Shown here one piece after another: positions 8,389-16,024 of a stretch of DNA of 64,000 bases. Position numbers and translations under genes: made by a program. Origin of the DNA: Streptomyces cellulosae (GTDB lineage: Bacteria; Actinomycetota; Actinomycetes; Streptomycetales; Streptomycetaceae); NCBI RefSeq assembly GCF_000721105.1, contig NZ_JOEV01000001.1:368710-432709 (forward strand). Reading direction: 5' to 3'. A model generated the notes under the pieces. It saw nothing but the letters and a program-made list of their open reading frames with translations. It searched no databases and had not been told where the DNA came from. How positions within the stretch are numbered: position 1 is the first letter of the stretch; every line of letters begins with the position of its first letter.

Positions 8389-9066
8389 CTACGGCAGGCG
8401 CCAGTCGACCGGTCGTGCGCCCTGCCGCTCGAGCAGGTCGTTGGCCCTACTGAACGGGCGCGAGCCGAAGAAGCCCCGGTCCGCCGACATCGGGGACGGG
8501 TGGGCGGACTCGATCGCGGGGAGGTCCCCGAGCAGCGGCTTCAGATTGCGGGCATCCCGGCCCCACAACACCGACACCAATGGTGTACCCCGGGCCACCA
8601 GCGCCCGGATCGCCTGCTCGGTGACCTCCTCCCACCCCTTGCCACGATGGGCCCCCGGCTTGCGGGGCGCCGTCGTCAGTGCCCTGTTGAGCAGCAGCAC
8701 CCCCTGCTCGGTCCACGGCGTCAGGTCCCCGTTCGACGGCCGGGGCAGCCCCAGGTCCGCGTGGAGCTCCCGGAAGATGTTCTCCAAACTGCCCGGCAAC
8801 GAACGCACCTCGGGCGCCACCGAGAAACTCAGCCCCATGGCCATCCCCGGTGTCGGATAAGGATCCTGACCGACGATCAGGACGCGGACGCCGTCGAAGG
8901 GCTGCTGGAAGGCCCGCAGCACATTCGCCCCCGCCGGAAGGTAGGTCCGGCCCGCGGCTATCTCGGCCCGGAGAAAATCCCCCATGGCGGCGATACGTTC
9001 GGCCACAGGATCGAGAGCCTTCGCCCAGCCTGCTTCAACTTGTTCGTGCAAGGGTCGTCGTGCCAC
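8389..9066 (-). CDS. ung: Uracil-DNA glycosylase, family 1
   Basis: A 225-residue base-excision-repair enzyme that removes uracil from DNA. The catalytic loop GQDPYP is at residues 66-71 (family consensus GQDPYH; the Pro variant followed by TPG is common in actinobacteria). GLSFSV follows, then [13 protein letters not shown] and the DNA-intercalation loop HPSPMSA (189-195), ending in [11 protein letters not shown]. The length is typical. The start is GTG 9066. A decayed N-terminal copy lies inverted just beyond its 3' end (8220-8349). Confidence 0.95.
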   Translation of the reverse strand: MARRPLHEQVEAGWAKALDPVAERIAAMGDFLRAEIAAGRTYLPAGANVLRAFQQPFDGVRVLIVGQDPYPTPGMAMGLSFSVAPEVRSLPGSLENIFRELHADLGLPRPSNGDLTPWTEQGVLLLNRALTTAPRKPGAHRGKGWEEVTEQAIRALVARGTPLVSVLWGRDARNLKPLLGDLPAIESAHPSPMSADRGFFGSRPFSRANDLLERQGARPVDWRLP

Positions 9067-9101
9067 AGCGCGTCACTCTACTGACACACACCGCCTCCCC
9101 G

Positions 9102-9127
9102 CATGCACGGGGAGACCCCGGTGCATG
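9102..9127. other. Hairpin in the ung / kinase intergenic region
   Basis: CATGCACGGGG (9102-9112) pairs with CCCC-G-GTGCATG (9116-9127) around an AGA loop, an 11-bp stem with one bulged base. It lies in the divergent region and could be a transcription attenuator or an operator-like structure. There is no U-tract. Confidence 0.5.
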
Positions 9128-9221
9128 AGGCCGTTTTCGGGCGCTACTCTTCCTCCTCATCCAGGCCACCGGGCCTGTTCAGCAGATCTCGCAGCCGGTC
9201 AACGGGAAGGAGGGGACCCTG

Positions 9222-9332
9222 TTGCCTCCAGTGATCAAGCCTCGCGGATTCCTCGGCTCCCGGCCCGTCGGCCGGGCCGGCGACCTGTTGACCGGCCACG
9301 GCGGACAGCCGGTGTACGGGCGCCTGCCGTGA
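9222..9332 (+). CDS. Possible short ORF translationally coupled to the kinase
   Basis: A TTG-started 36-codon frame ending at the TGA at 9330-9332, which overlaps the GTG start of the downstream kinase. AAGGAGG at 9207-9213 sits 8 nt before the TTG, a far better ribosome site than anything in front of the kinase itself. The frame is open from 9129 and could instead be the tail of a lost upstream gene. The product (PPVIKPRGFLGSRPVGRAG...) matches nothing I know. It may serve only to deliver ribosomes to the kinase. Confidence 0.3.
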   Translation: MPPVIKPRGFLGSRPVGRAGDLLTGHGGQPVYGRLP

Positions 9333-10306
9333 CCGGTACTGCGGACGGGTTCCTCGCCGTCGACTCCGGCGGCTCCGGACTGCGTGCCGTCGTCGGTACG
9401 GCCGCGGGCACCTGGCGGGCCGAGCGGGAGTCCCGGGAGCCGGTGCGCACGGGTGACCGGGGTATCGACCCGGTGCACTTCATGGAGCAACTGGTGCCAT
9501 TGGTCCGCGCGTCGCTCAGCGAGACCGGGATCGGCGGGTTGGGCACCGCGGTGATCGGTGCCGCCGGTCTCGCCACCCTGGGTGAGGCGCTGCGCGCCGA
9601 ACTGCCCGGCGCGCTGGCGCGGGAGTTCGGTGTCCGTCAGGTCGCCCTCGTCGCCGACGCGGTCACCGCCTACACCGGTGCGCTGGGGACCCGGCCGGGT
9701 GCGGTGGTCGCCGCGGGCACGGGGCTGATCGCGATCGGTACGGATCTGACCCGCTGGCGCCGGGCGGACGGCTGGGGGCATCTCCTCGGCGACTGCGGAG
9801 GCGGCGCCTGGATCGGCCGGGCCGGGCTGGAGGCGGCGCTGCGGGCCCACGACGGTCGGGACGGCGGCTCCGCGCGACTGCTGACCTGCGCCGAGGAAGC
9901 GTTCGGTCCCGCCCGGGAGTTGCCGGGCAGGCTGTATCCACGCGCGGACCGTCCCGCCGTACTGGCGTCCTTCGCGCCCCAGGTGGCGGCCTGCGCCGCC
10001 GACGACCCCGTCGCCGCGGACATCCTGCGTGCCGCGGCCCGGCACATGGCCGACTCCGCGGCCGCCGTCTGCCCGGCCGACGGCGAACCCCGGGTCGCCC
10101 TCACCGGGGGCCTGTTCAGGATGGGCGATCCGCTGGTCCTCCCCCTGGAGAAGGAACTGGCGAGGCGGCTGCCGCATGCGCGGCGGGTGGCGGCCGAGGG
10201 CGATCCGTTGCGGGGGGCGGCCCGTATCGCCGTGGCGCTGGCCACGGGCTCGCTCGCTCTGCCGCGCGATGAGGCACTGCTGTGCGTGGTTGACACAAAA
10301 GGGTGA
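9329..10306 (+). CDS. BadF/NagK-type ATPase, probable N-acetylglucosamine kinase
   Basis: A 325-residue ASKHA-fold sugar kinase. Motifs are FLAVDSGGSGLRAVVG (phosphate 1, residues ~8-22), a VIGAAGL segment, VAAGTGLIAIG (phosphate 2), GWGHLLGDCGGGAWIGRAGLEAALRAHDGR (NAGK-like substrate loop) and VALTGGLFRMGDPL (adenosine motif). Relatives phosphorylate N-acetylglucosamine or glucosamine with ATP in the cytoplasm. The GTG at 9329 is chosen by the position of the phosphate-1 strand. It has no good ribosome site of its own and overlaps the stop of a short upstream frame, which suggests translational coupling. Substrate is inferred from the family. Confidence 0.82.
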   Translation: MTGTADGFLAVDSGGSGLRAVVGTAAGTWRAERESREPVRTGDRGIDPVHFMEQLVPLVRASLSETGIGGLGTAVIGAAGLATLGEALRAELPGALAREFGVRQVALVADAVTAYTGALGTRPGAVVAAGTGLIAIGTDLTRWRRADGWGHLLGDCGGGAWIGRAGLEAALRAHDGRDGGSARLLTCAEEAFGPARELPGRLYPRADRPAVLASFAPQVAACAADDPVAADILRAAARHMADSAAAVCPADGEPRVALTGGLFRMGDPLVLPLEKELARRLPHARRVAAEGDPLRGAARIAVALATGSLALPRDEALLCVVDTKG

Positions 10307-10327
10307 ACTGCGGCCGGAATACCCGCT

Positions 10328-10341
10328 GATCAGTTCTGATC
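10328..10341. promoter_or_regulatory. 14-bp palindrome GATCAG-TT-CTGATC
   Basis: A perfect inverted repeat with 6-bp arms between the kinase stop and the CbiX-like gene, in an unusually A/T-rich 60-bp patch. It is a candidate operator for the downstream gene. I cannot assign a regulator. Confidence 0.35.
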
Positions 10342-10434
10342 CGTACGTAACTCATCAGACAAAACAGGACGGATACCGCTCACCTGCACCCTCCCCGAAC
10401 AGGGGAGCCCCATATGCCAGTAACATGCGACGCC

Positions 10435-11358
10435 ATGAGCTCCCCCACTGGGCCCGCGTCCGGCCTGCCAGTACGAATGCCGCGACCTCGCCAGCCCGGG
10501 CGGCACCGCCGACCCGAGCCGCTGGCGGCTCCCGAGGGCGCCCCCGCGCTGGTTCTGGCGGTTCCGGGCACCCCGGGCGCCGCCACGCGCAGTCTTGCCG
10601 ACGAGGTCGTGAGCATCGCACGCTCCGAGCTCCCCGGCCTCGACGCCCGGATCGGGTACCTGGACGGGGACGACGCGGAGTTCCCCACCCTGCAGGCCGT
10701 GCTGGCGCACGCCGCGGAGGAGCGCACCGGCCGATACGAGCAGGCCAGGGCCGCCGGTCTGGACGTCAAGGAGCCCGACGGGCCGGTGGCCGTCGTCGTG
10801 CCGCTGCTGGCCGGTCCGGACAGCGCGCTGTTGCGCCGGGTCCGCCAGGCCGTGATGGAGAGCCGGGTCGCGGCCGACCTCACCGATGTACTGGGCCCGC
10901 ACCCGCTGCTCGCCGAGGCGCTGCACGTGCGGCTGTCGGAGGCCGGGCTGGCCCGCGCCGACCGCGCCCGGCTGTTCACGGTGGCGACCGCCGCGGACGG
11001 CATCATCCTGGCGTCCGTGGGTGGCGACGAGGCGGTGCAGGCGGCCGGGATCACCGGCATGCTGCTCGCCGCGCGCCTGGCCGTGCCGGTGATGGCGGCG
11101 GCGCTCGACCAGGACGGCTCGATCGCGTCTGTCGCCGAGCAGCTCCGTTCCTCCGGTTCGCAGCAGCTGGCACTCGCGCCGTACCTGATAGGGCCGGAGA
11201 TCGACGCCGGTCTGATCGCGGAGGCGGCCAGGGAGGCGGGCTGCTCCGCCGCCGAGGCGCTCGGCCCCTACCCGGCGATCGGCAAGCTCGCCCTGGCCAA
11301 GTACACGACCGCGCTGGGCATCGCGCCGCCGCAGCCGCAGGGCACGCCGGTCCGCTGA
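10435..11358 (+). CDS. CbiX-like sirohydrochlorin chelatase family protein
   Basis: A 307-residue protein with two tandem class II chelatase-like halves: ALVLAVPGTPGAATRSLADEVVSIAR near residue 40 and a second GIITGMLLAARLAVP... AALDQDGSIASVAEQLR half. Each carries the VVVPLLAGPDS / LALAPYLIGPEID strand that in true chelatases ends in a metal-binding His (PLFLxxGxH). Here His is replaced, so metal insertion activity is doubtful. The start ATG 10435 gives the conserved SSPTGPASGLPVRMPRPRQ opening. It lacks a ribosome site, and a TAACAT -10-like element sits ~10 nt upstream, so the mRNA may be leaderless. An alternative ATG at 10414 has GGGGAG before it. Confidence 0.72.
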   Translation: MSSPTGPASGLPVRMPRPRQPGRHRRPEPLAAPEGAPALVLAVPGTPGAATRSLADEVVSIARSELPGLDARIGYLDGDDAEFPTLQAVLAHAAEERTGRYEQARAAGLDVKEPDGPVAVVVPLLAGPDSALLRRVRQAVMESRVAADLTDVLGPHPLLAEALHVRLSEAGLARADRARLFTVATAADGIILASVGGDEAVQAAGITGMLLAARLAVPVMAAALDQDGSIASVAEQLRSSGSQQLALAPYLIGPEIDAGLIAEAAREAGCSAAEALGPYPAIGKLALAKYTTALGIAPPQPQGTPVR

Positions 11359-11383
11359 CGCGCACCGCACGTTCGTACAGCGA

Positions 11384-11414
11384 AAGGGCCCGCTCCGCGC
11401 AGGAGCGGGCCCTT
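11384..11414. terminator. Bidirectional terminator between convergent genes
   Basis: AAGGGCCCGCTCC (11384-11396) and GGAGCGGGCCCTT (11402-11414) form a perfect 13-bp stem with a 5-nt loop. A and T ends on both sides suit termination in both directions. Confidence 0.93.
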
Positions 11415-11436
11415 CGCCGTACGGACGCCGGCCGGC

Positions 11437-12477
11437 TCAGCCGATGACCACGCAGGAGGCCGCGGTCACCTCGACCGAGCCCTCGAAGCGCGGCAGTCCG
11501 GTCGCCTGGTCGACGGCGAACCAGGCGACGTCGCCGGAGCGCTCGTTGGCGACGTAAAGGCTGCCGTCCGCCTCAGTGAGCGCCCGGGGCCAGCGGCCGC
11601 CGCAGGACACCGTGCCGACCAGCCGCAGGCCCTCCCCCTCGCCCTCGACGGCGAACGTGGAGACGACGTCCTCGCCCCGGGTGGCGATCCATACGAAGCG
11701 GCCGTCGGGTGCGGCGACGATGCCCGAGGGGTAGGCGTCGCCGGCCGCCGCGCCGGGCAGGGCCGGAGTCTCGGCCAGCGGCTTCAGCGTGCCGTCCGCC
11801 GCGTCCCAGCGGCAGACGGTGACCGTCGGGGTGAGTTCGTTGACGACATAGGCGTACGCACCGTTGGGATGGAAGACCAGGTGGCGCGGGCCGGAGCCGG
11901 GCCGCAGGGGCGCCTCCTGGTGGAGCGCGAGGCCGCCGTCGGTCAGCGTGCAGACGCGCACCGAGTCCGTGCCGAGGTCGACGCTGACGGCCCAGCGGCC
12001 GCTCGGATCGGACTGGACCTGGTGGGCGTGCGGGCCCTGCTGGCGGGGCGTGTACGGGCCCGAGCCGGTGTGCCGGAGCACGGCGGACGGGGCGGCGGCG
12101 AGGGTTCCGTCGGGGCGGAGCGGCACGGCTGTGACGCTGCCGGAGCCGTAGTTGGCGGTGAGGACGTGGCCCGCGTGGACGCCGAGGTGAGTGGGGCCGT
12201 CCCCGCCGACCGGCACCGGCGGACCGGTCGGCTCGGGCTGGTCCTCGGTGACGCGGTACGCGGCCACGGCACCCTCGGCGGTCTCGCTGATGGCGTAGAG
12301 CATGCCGCCGTCGGGCGCGAGGGCCAGGTAGGACGGGTCGGGGAGATGGTCCCGAGCGCTGAGCAGGGTCAGCGCGCCGCTGTCCTCGTCCACGGCCGCC
12401 GTCACGATGCCGGGCCCTCCGGCCGCCGTGAAGGACCCGATGAAGGCCCGCCGTCCCCGCCTGCCGCCGTGTGCCAC
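11437..12477 (-). CDS. Lactonase family beta-propeller (6-phosphogluconolactonase-like, YbhE type)
   Basis: A 346-residue seven-bladed propeller of the YbhE/Pgl type (PF10282). Recognisable segments are FIGSFTAAGGPGIVTAAVD, LPDPSYLALAPDG, GDGPTHLGVHAGHVLTANYGSGSV, GPHAHQVQSDPSGRW, GSGPRHLVFHPNGAYAYVVNEL and AYPSGIVAAPDGRFVWIATRG. Family members hydrolyse 6-phosphogluconolactone in the oxidative pentose-phosphate pathway or act on other lactones; which applies here is not decided by sequence. The GTG start at 12477 has AAAGGGGA about 5 nt upstream. The leader contains an 11-bp tandem repeat, and a DasR-type palindrome lies 91 bp upstream, suggesting control by aminosugar metabolism. Confidence 0.87.
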   Translation of the reverse strand: MAHGGRRGRRAFIGSFTAAGGPGIVTAAVDEDSGALTLLSARDHLPDPSYLALAPDGGMLYAISETAEGAVAAYRVTEDQPEPTGPPVPVGGDGPTHLGVHAGHVLTANYGSGSVTAVPLRPDGTLAAAPSAVLRHTGSGPYTPRQQGPHAHQVQSDPSGRWAVSVDLGTDSVRVCTLTDGGLALHQEAPLRPGSGPRHLVFHPNGAYAYVVNELTPTVTVCRWDAADGTLKPLAETPALPGAAAGDAYPSGIVAAPDGRFVWIATRGEDVVSTFAVEGEGEGLRLVGTVSCGGRWPRALTEADGSLYVANERSGDVAWFAVDQATGLPRFEGSVEVTAASCVVIG

Positions 12478-12490
12478 CGCGGTCCCCTTT

Positions 12491-12534
12491 CGGTGCTGTG
12501 CCGGTGCTGTGCCGGTGCTGTGCCAGTGCTGCGC
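12491..12534. repeat. 11-bp tandem repeat in the lactonase leader, four copies
   Basis: GGTGCTGTGCC occurs at 12491, 12502 and 12513, with a fourth degenerate copy at 12524. It lies 14 bp upstream of the lactonase start, within its 5' untranslated region or promoter. Confidence 0.9.
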
Positions 12535-12567
12535 CGTCGGGGGCGACGGTAGCAGTCGATCACGTAA

Positions 12568-12577
12568 GGTCTAGACC
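12568..12577. promoter_or_regulatory. DasR-type operator (dre) core upstream of the lactonase
   Basis: GGTCTAGACC is the exact palindromic core of the published DasR-responsive element (ACTGGTCTAGACCACT). Flanks here are TAA on the left and AGA on the right, so the outer positions match only partly. DasR is the GntR-family GlcNAc-responsive repressor of Streptomyces. Placement 91 bp before the lactonase start fits promoter control. Confidence 0.65.
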
Positions 12578-12955
12578 AGATGAGGGTTTTCGTTTGCCAA
12601 AGGCGCGATGCGACATGCCGAAGGGGCGGTGGCTTCGCAGGCGGCCTGGGGCGGGGACTTCAGCGGTGCGGCTGCTCGGTGGAGCGGCCTTGCCCACGCC
12701 GGTGGCGGTGACGGTGGGGCGGCGGCTCGGCGGCAGGGAAAGGGCGGCGGCTCGGCGGGAGAACTCGCCCGGGGCGGCGGCTCCTCGGGGATGCGCGGCT
12801 CGGGGGTGTGCACCGCTGTGCGGCGTTTCGGCACGGGGGGCGCGGTCGGCCTCCTCGTCGGCACCCGTCGGCACCCATCGGTGCCCGTCGGTGCCCGTCG
12901 GCCCGCGCCGGATCCACCCCCGCCGCACTCGCCGCACCCCGACCCGGGCGGCTCC
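12578..12955. other. Intergenic region without a supportable gene
   Basis: Lies between the lactonase promoter and the FUSC stop codon. Frames on both strands are open but give arginine- and proline-rich low-complexity products typical of GC-rich shadows. A run of ~10-bp imperfect repeats (GTCGGCACCC / GTCGGTGCCC) occupies roughly 12855-12904. No terminator hairpin of note for the FUSC gene was found. Confidence 0.5.
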
Positions 12956-14626
12956 TCAAGCGCCGACGAGCGGCGAGCCCGAGGGGGCCCGGAGAGGGGT
13001 GGCCAGTTCCGCGAGGGCTCGCTCCAGGCCGTCCAGGTGGGCCAGCGCGGGTGCCGGGGCGGGAGCGTACGTCGGCACGTTCTCGCGTACGCCGCCTCTG
13101 AGAGCGCCCCCGGGGCCGGTGAGCGAGGCGCCGCGGGTACCGCGAGCCGTGAGGGCGTCGCCCGTCCGCGCGCCGCGCTCGGGGCCGCCGTCCGGGGCCG
13201 TACCCCAGGCCGGGCCGCGGTCCGCAGCCGCATCCCCAACCGAACCACCGCTCGCCGGAGCACTCCCGCCCCCGCCCCCGGTGAGGGCCTCCACCGCCCC
13301 CTCGACCCGTCGGCACGCCATGGCCAGGCGGGCGTCGTGGGAGGCCTCCGGGTGTGCGGCGGTGGTGGTCAGGCCGTGGATCTCGTGGGCGCAGGCGTCG
13401 AGGAGGGCCAGGACTCGGCGGGCGCGGTGTTTGCGGGCCCGCATCGGGTTCAGAGGGTGGACCAGCGGGGCGGTCGACAGGCGTACGCGGCCGAGGAGTC
13501 GCTCCAGTTCGGCCACGTGGGGTGCGGGGTCGGCCGTGGGAGAGCCGGCCAGGCGGGCCGCCGCCTCGGCCGTACAGGCGTGGACGCAGTGCAGGGCCCG
13601 CTGGATCCAGGCGTCGGTGACGGTGTGCGTGGTGACGGGCAGGACGAAGAGCACCGCGAGCCCGGCACCGAGCGCGCCGACGCCGGTCTCGGCCAGGCGG
13701 AGGGCCAGCAGGCCGGGCTCCAGGACGCCGAGGAGGCCGTAGAGCAGCTCGGCGAGGAGGGTCACGCAGAGCATCATCCAGGTGTAGGACACGGCGGCCG
13801 TGTAGAAGATGCCGAAGACGCAGACGGCGAGGAGCACGGCCGTCGGCACCGGGGCCCCGGCCAGCGGCACGGCCATGAGCAGGCCGAGGCCGATGCCGAT
13901 GACCGTGCCGAGGATCCGGCGGAAGCCGCGGACGAGGGTCTCGCCCCGCGAGATGGTGTTGACGAAGATCCACCAGGTGGCGCCGACGGCCCAGTACCAG
14001 CGCTGGCCCGACACCAGCTGGCCCACGACCAGCGCGAAGCCCGCGCCCGCGGTCGCCTGGATCGCCTGGCGGGTGGTCACGCGGGCCAGGCCGGTGCCGC
14101 CCGGCGGGGCGGGGACGGGGGCCGGCGGGATGCGGAGCTCGTAGCACCACAGGCCGAAGCGGACCGACGCGGCGGTCAGGACGGACAGGACGACGGCCGC
14201 GTACAGCTCGGGCAGTTGGTCGGTGGTGGCGCGCAGGAACTGCGCCACGAAGAAGGTCATGAACGCGAACACGCCGAGGCTGTGCCCGCGCGGGCCCCAG
14301 CGCCGCGCGTACACGCCCGCGCCGACCACGGCGAGGAAGGCGAGGTCGCGGGCGACCGGCTGGTCGTGCAGTGCGGCCGCGGCGGCAAGCACGGGCAGGC
14401 CGACCGCGGGCAGCAGCGCCGTGGTGACGGCCTGCCGGCGGACGGTGGCGTCCGTGACGGTGAACAGGGCGAGCAGTGCGGCCAGCCCACCGGTGACGGC
14501 GCCGACGAGCGAGTGTCCGGCGAGCCCGCACAGGACCACCGCGAGCCCGATGCCCAGCACGGCCCGTGTGGCGAACCGCAGCCGCACCCGCCCCGGGTCC
14601 GGCGCCGCGAACATCCGCTTCAGCAC
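12956..14626 (-). CDS. FUSC-family inner-membrane transporter (aromatic acid exporter-like)
   Basis: A 556-residue membrane protein. The N-terminal half has six hydrophobic helices (AVLGIGLAVVLCGLAGHSLVGAV, AVTTALLPAVGLPVLAAAAALHD, FAFMTFFVAQF). A second bundle begins with WYWAVGATWWIFVNT, the conserved FUSC signature, then RGFRRILGTVIGIGLGLLMAV and ALGAGLAVLFVLPVTTHT. A cytoplasmic helical tail follows, with a low-complexity Gly/Ala/Pro stretch and an odd natural ending. FUSC proteins resemble the AaeB p-hydroxybenzoate efflux component. The GTG at 14626 has a GGAGGAGGGA site; ATG 14614 is a weaker choice. It is divergent from an Lrp/AsnC regulator, its likely controller. Confidence 0.85.
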   Translation of the reverse strand: MLKRMFAAPDPGRVRLRFATRAVLGIGLAVVLCGLAGHSLVGAVTGGLAALLALFTVTDATVRRQAVTTALLPAVGLPVLAAAAALHDQPVARDLAFLAVVGAGVYARRWGPRGHSLGVFAFMTFFVAQFLRATTDQLPELYAAVVLSVLTAASVRFGLWCYELRIPPAPVPAPPGGTGLARVTTRQAIQATAGAGFALVVGQLVSGQRWYWAVGATWWIFVNTISRGETLVRGFRRILGTVIGIGLGLLMAVPLAGAPVPTAVLLAVCVFGIFYTAAVSYTWMMLCVTLLAELLYGLLGVLEPGLLALRLAETGVGALGAGLAVLFVLPVTTHTVTDAWIQRALHCVHACTAEAAARLAGSPTADPAPHVAELERLLGRVRLSTAPLVHPLNPMRARKHRARRVLALLDACAHEIHGLTTTAAHPEASHDARLAMACRRVEGAVEALTGGGGGSAPASGGSVGDAAADRGPAWGTAPDGGPERGARTGDALTARGTRGASLTGPGGALRGGVRENVPTYAPAPAPALAHLDGLERALAELATPLRAPSGSPLVGA

Positions 14627-14660
14627 TGATTCCCTCCTCCTTCGCCCCTGGCATGCAAAA

Positions 14661-14683
14661 GGCGCCGCGGGATCCGCAGCGCC
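14661..14683. other. Hairpin in the FUSC / Lrp divergent region
   Basis: GGCGCCGCGG and CCGCAGCGCC form a 10-bp stem with one mismatch around a GAT loop, 35 bp upstream of the FUSC start. It could be an operator or leader structure. A TAGAAT -10-like element for the Lrp gene lies at 14734-14739. Confidence 0.35.
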
Positions 14684-14819
14684 ATCGACGTGCTCATTGC
14701 AACACCACGTCACCATCTGGCTCAAGCGGTGCTTAGAATGCTGGGCCATTGGTACAGGAAGAACGGTCCTCGCGCGTCCATCGGCGGGCCAACGGACCAT
14801 GGACGAGGAGCCCGGCGCG

Positions 14820-15296
14820 ATGTCCGTGGACGAGCTGGACACCCGCATCCTGCGGCTGCTGCTGGAGCAGCCCCGTACGAGCGTGCGCGAGTACGCCCGG
14901 ATCCTCGGGGTCGCCCGCGGCACGCTGCAGGCCCGTCTCGACCGGCTGGAACGGGACGGGGTGATCACCGGTACGGGTCCGTCCCTCTCCCCCGCCGCGC
15001 TCGGCCACCCGGTGCTCGCGTTCGTGCACATCGAGGTCACCCAGGGGCATCTGGACGACGTGGGGGACGCGCTGGCCGCCGTACCCGAGATCGTGGAGGC
15101 CTTCTCGATCACCGGCGGCGGTGATCTGCTGACGCGGGTGGTGGCGCGCGACAACGCGCAGCTGGAGGACGTGATCCAGAAGCTGATCAGTCTGCCGGGA
15201 GTCGTCCGCACCCGCACCGAGGTGGCCCTGCGCGAGCGGGTCCCGTACCGGTTGCTGCCGCTGGTGGAGTCGATGGGACGGGCGGGCCGGAAATGA
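14820..15296 (+). CDS. Lrp/AsnC-family transcriptional regulator
   Basis: A 158-residue feast/famine regulator. The N-terminal helix-turn-helix is DELDTRILRLLLEQPRTSVREYARILGVARGTLQARLDRLERDGVI, followed by a ligand-binding RAM/AsnC domain (HPVLAFVHIEV ... VEAFSITGGGDLLTRVVARDN). Such proteins form octamers and sense amino acids or related small molecules. The ATG at 14820 has GAGGAG upstream; an in-frame ATG at 14799 would add seven residues but lacks a ribosome site. It is divergent from the FUSC exporter and followed after 19 bp by a HAD phosphatase, probably in the same transcript. Confidence 0.9.
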   Translation: MSVDELDTRILRLLLEQPRTSVREYARILGVARGTLQARLDRLERDGVITGTGPSLSPAALGHPVLAFVHIEVTQGHLDDVGDALAAVPEIVEAFSITGGGDLLTRVVARDNAQLEDVIQKLISLPGVVRTRTEVALRERVPYRLLPLVESMGRAGRK

Positions 15297-15315
15297 CCTT
15301 TGACATCCTGGGACC

Positions 15316-16011
15316 ATGAGCAATCTCGGCGACACCGCGGTCATCTTCGATCTCGACGGAACGCTCGTGGACAGCGAGCCGAACTATTACGAAGCGGGCC
15401 GCCAGGTTCTCGCCGCGTACGGCGTCCTGGACTACAGCTGGTCGGACCACGAGCGGTTCGTCGGCATCAGCACGCTGGAGACGGTCGCCGACTGGAAGGA
15501 CCGGTACGGCCTGCGAGCCTCCGTCGAGGAGATCCTCGCCGCCAAGAACCGCCTCTATCTGGAGCTGGCCCGCGCCTCCACGCGCGCGTACCCGCAGATG
15601 CGCGAGTTCGTGGAGTTGCTGGCGAGTGCGGGTGTTCCGATGGCCGTGGCCTCGGGTTCGTCGCCCGAGGCCATCGCGGCGGTGCTGGCCGGGACCGGCC
15701 TGGACGCGTATCTGCGGACGTCCGTGTCGGCGGACGAGGTCGCCCACGGCAAGCCCGCTCCGGACGTGTTCCTGGAGGCGGCCCGCCGGCTCGGCGCGGC
15801 CCCGGCCGACTGCGTGGTCGTGGAGGACGCGGCGCCGGGCGCCGCCGCCGCGCACGCGGCCGGGATGCGTTGCATCGCGATCCCGTACCTCACGGCGCAG
15901 GCGGGCGGTCCGGAGTTCGCCACCGCGGATCTGCTGGTGGCGGGCGGTCAGGCCGAGTTCACGGCCCGCACCGCCCACGACTGGCTGGTGCGCACGGTGC
16001 CGGTGGCGTGA
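15316..16011 (+). CDS. HAD-superfamily phosphatase (beta-phosphoglucomutase-like)
   Basis: A 231-residue cytoplasmic hydrolase. The nucleophile motif is FDLDGTLVDSEPNYYE (Asp12, Asp14), followed by a helical cap (residues ~18-85), the ASGSS motif II, a conserved Lys in HGKPAPDVF (motif III) and VVVEDAAPGAAAA (motif IV). The layout is that of subfamily IA sugar-phosphate phosphatases. The true substrate is not identifiable. It follows the Lrp gene by 19 bp and is convergent with the interrupted FAD oxidoreductase, the two stops being only 13 bp apart. Confidence 0.9.
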   Translation: MSNLGDTAVIFDLDGTLVDSEPNYYEAGRQVLAAYGVLDYSWSDHERFVGISTLETVADWKDRYGLRASVEEILAAKNRLYLELARASTRAYPQMREFVELLASAGVPMAVASGSSPEAIAAVLAGTGLDAYLRTSVSADEVAHGKPAPDVFLEAARRLGAAPADCVVVEDAAPGAAAAHAAGMRCIAIPYLTAQAGGPEFATADLLVAGGQAEFTARTAHDWLVRTVPVA

Positions 16012-16024
16012 CCGTGCTCCCGGT

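Noticed and set aside
12608..14629. Long open frame (673 codons) on the + strand across the FUSC gene
   Set aside because: It is antisense to a clear FUSC transporter and encodes a Gly/Arg/Asp-rich product without domains, a GC-rich codon-position shadow.
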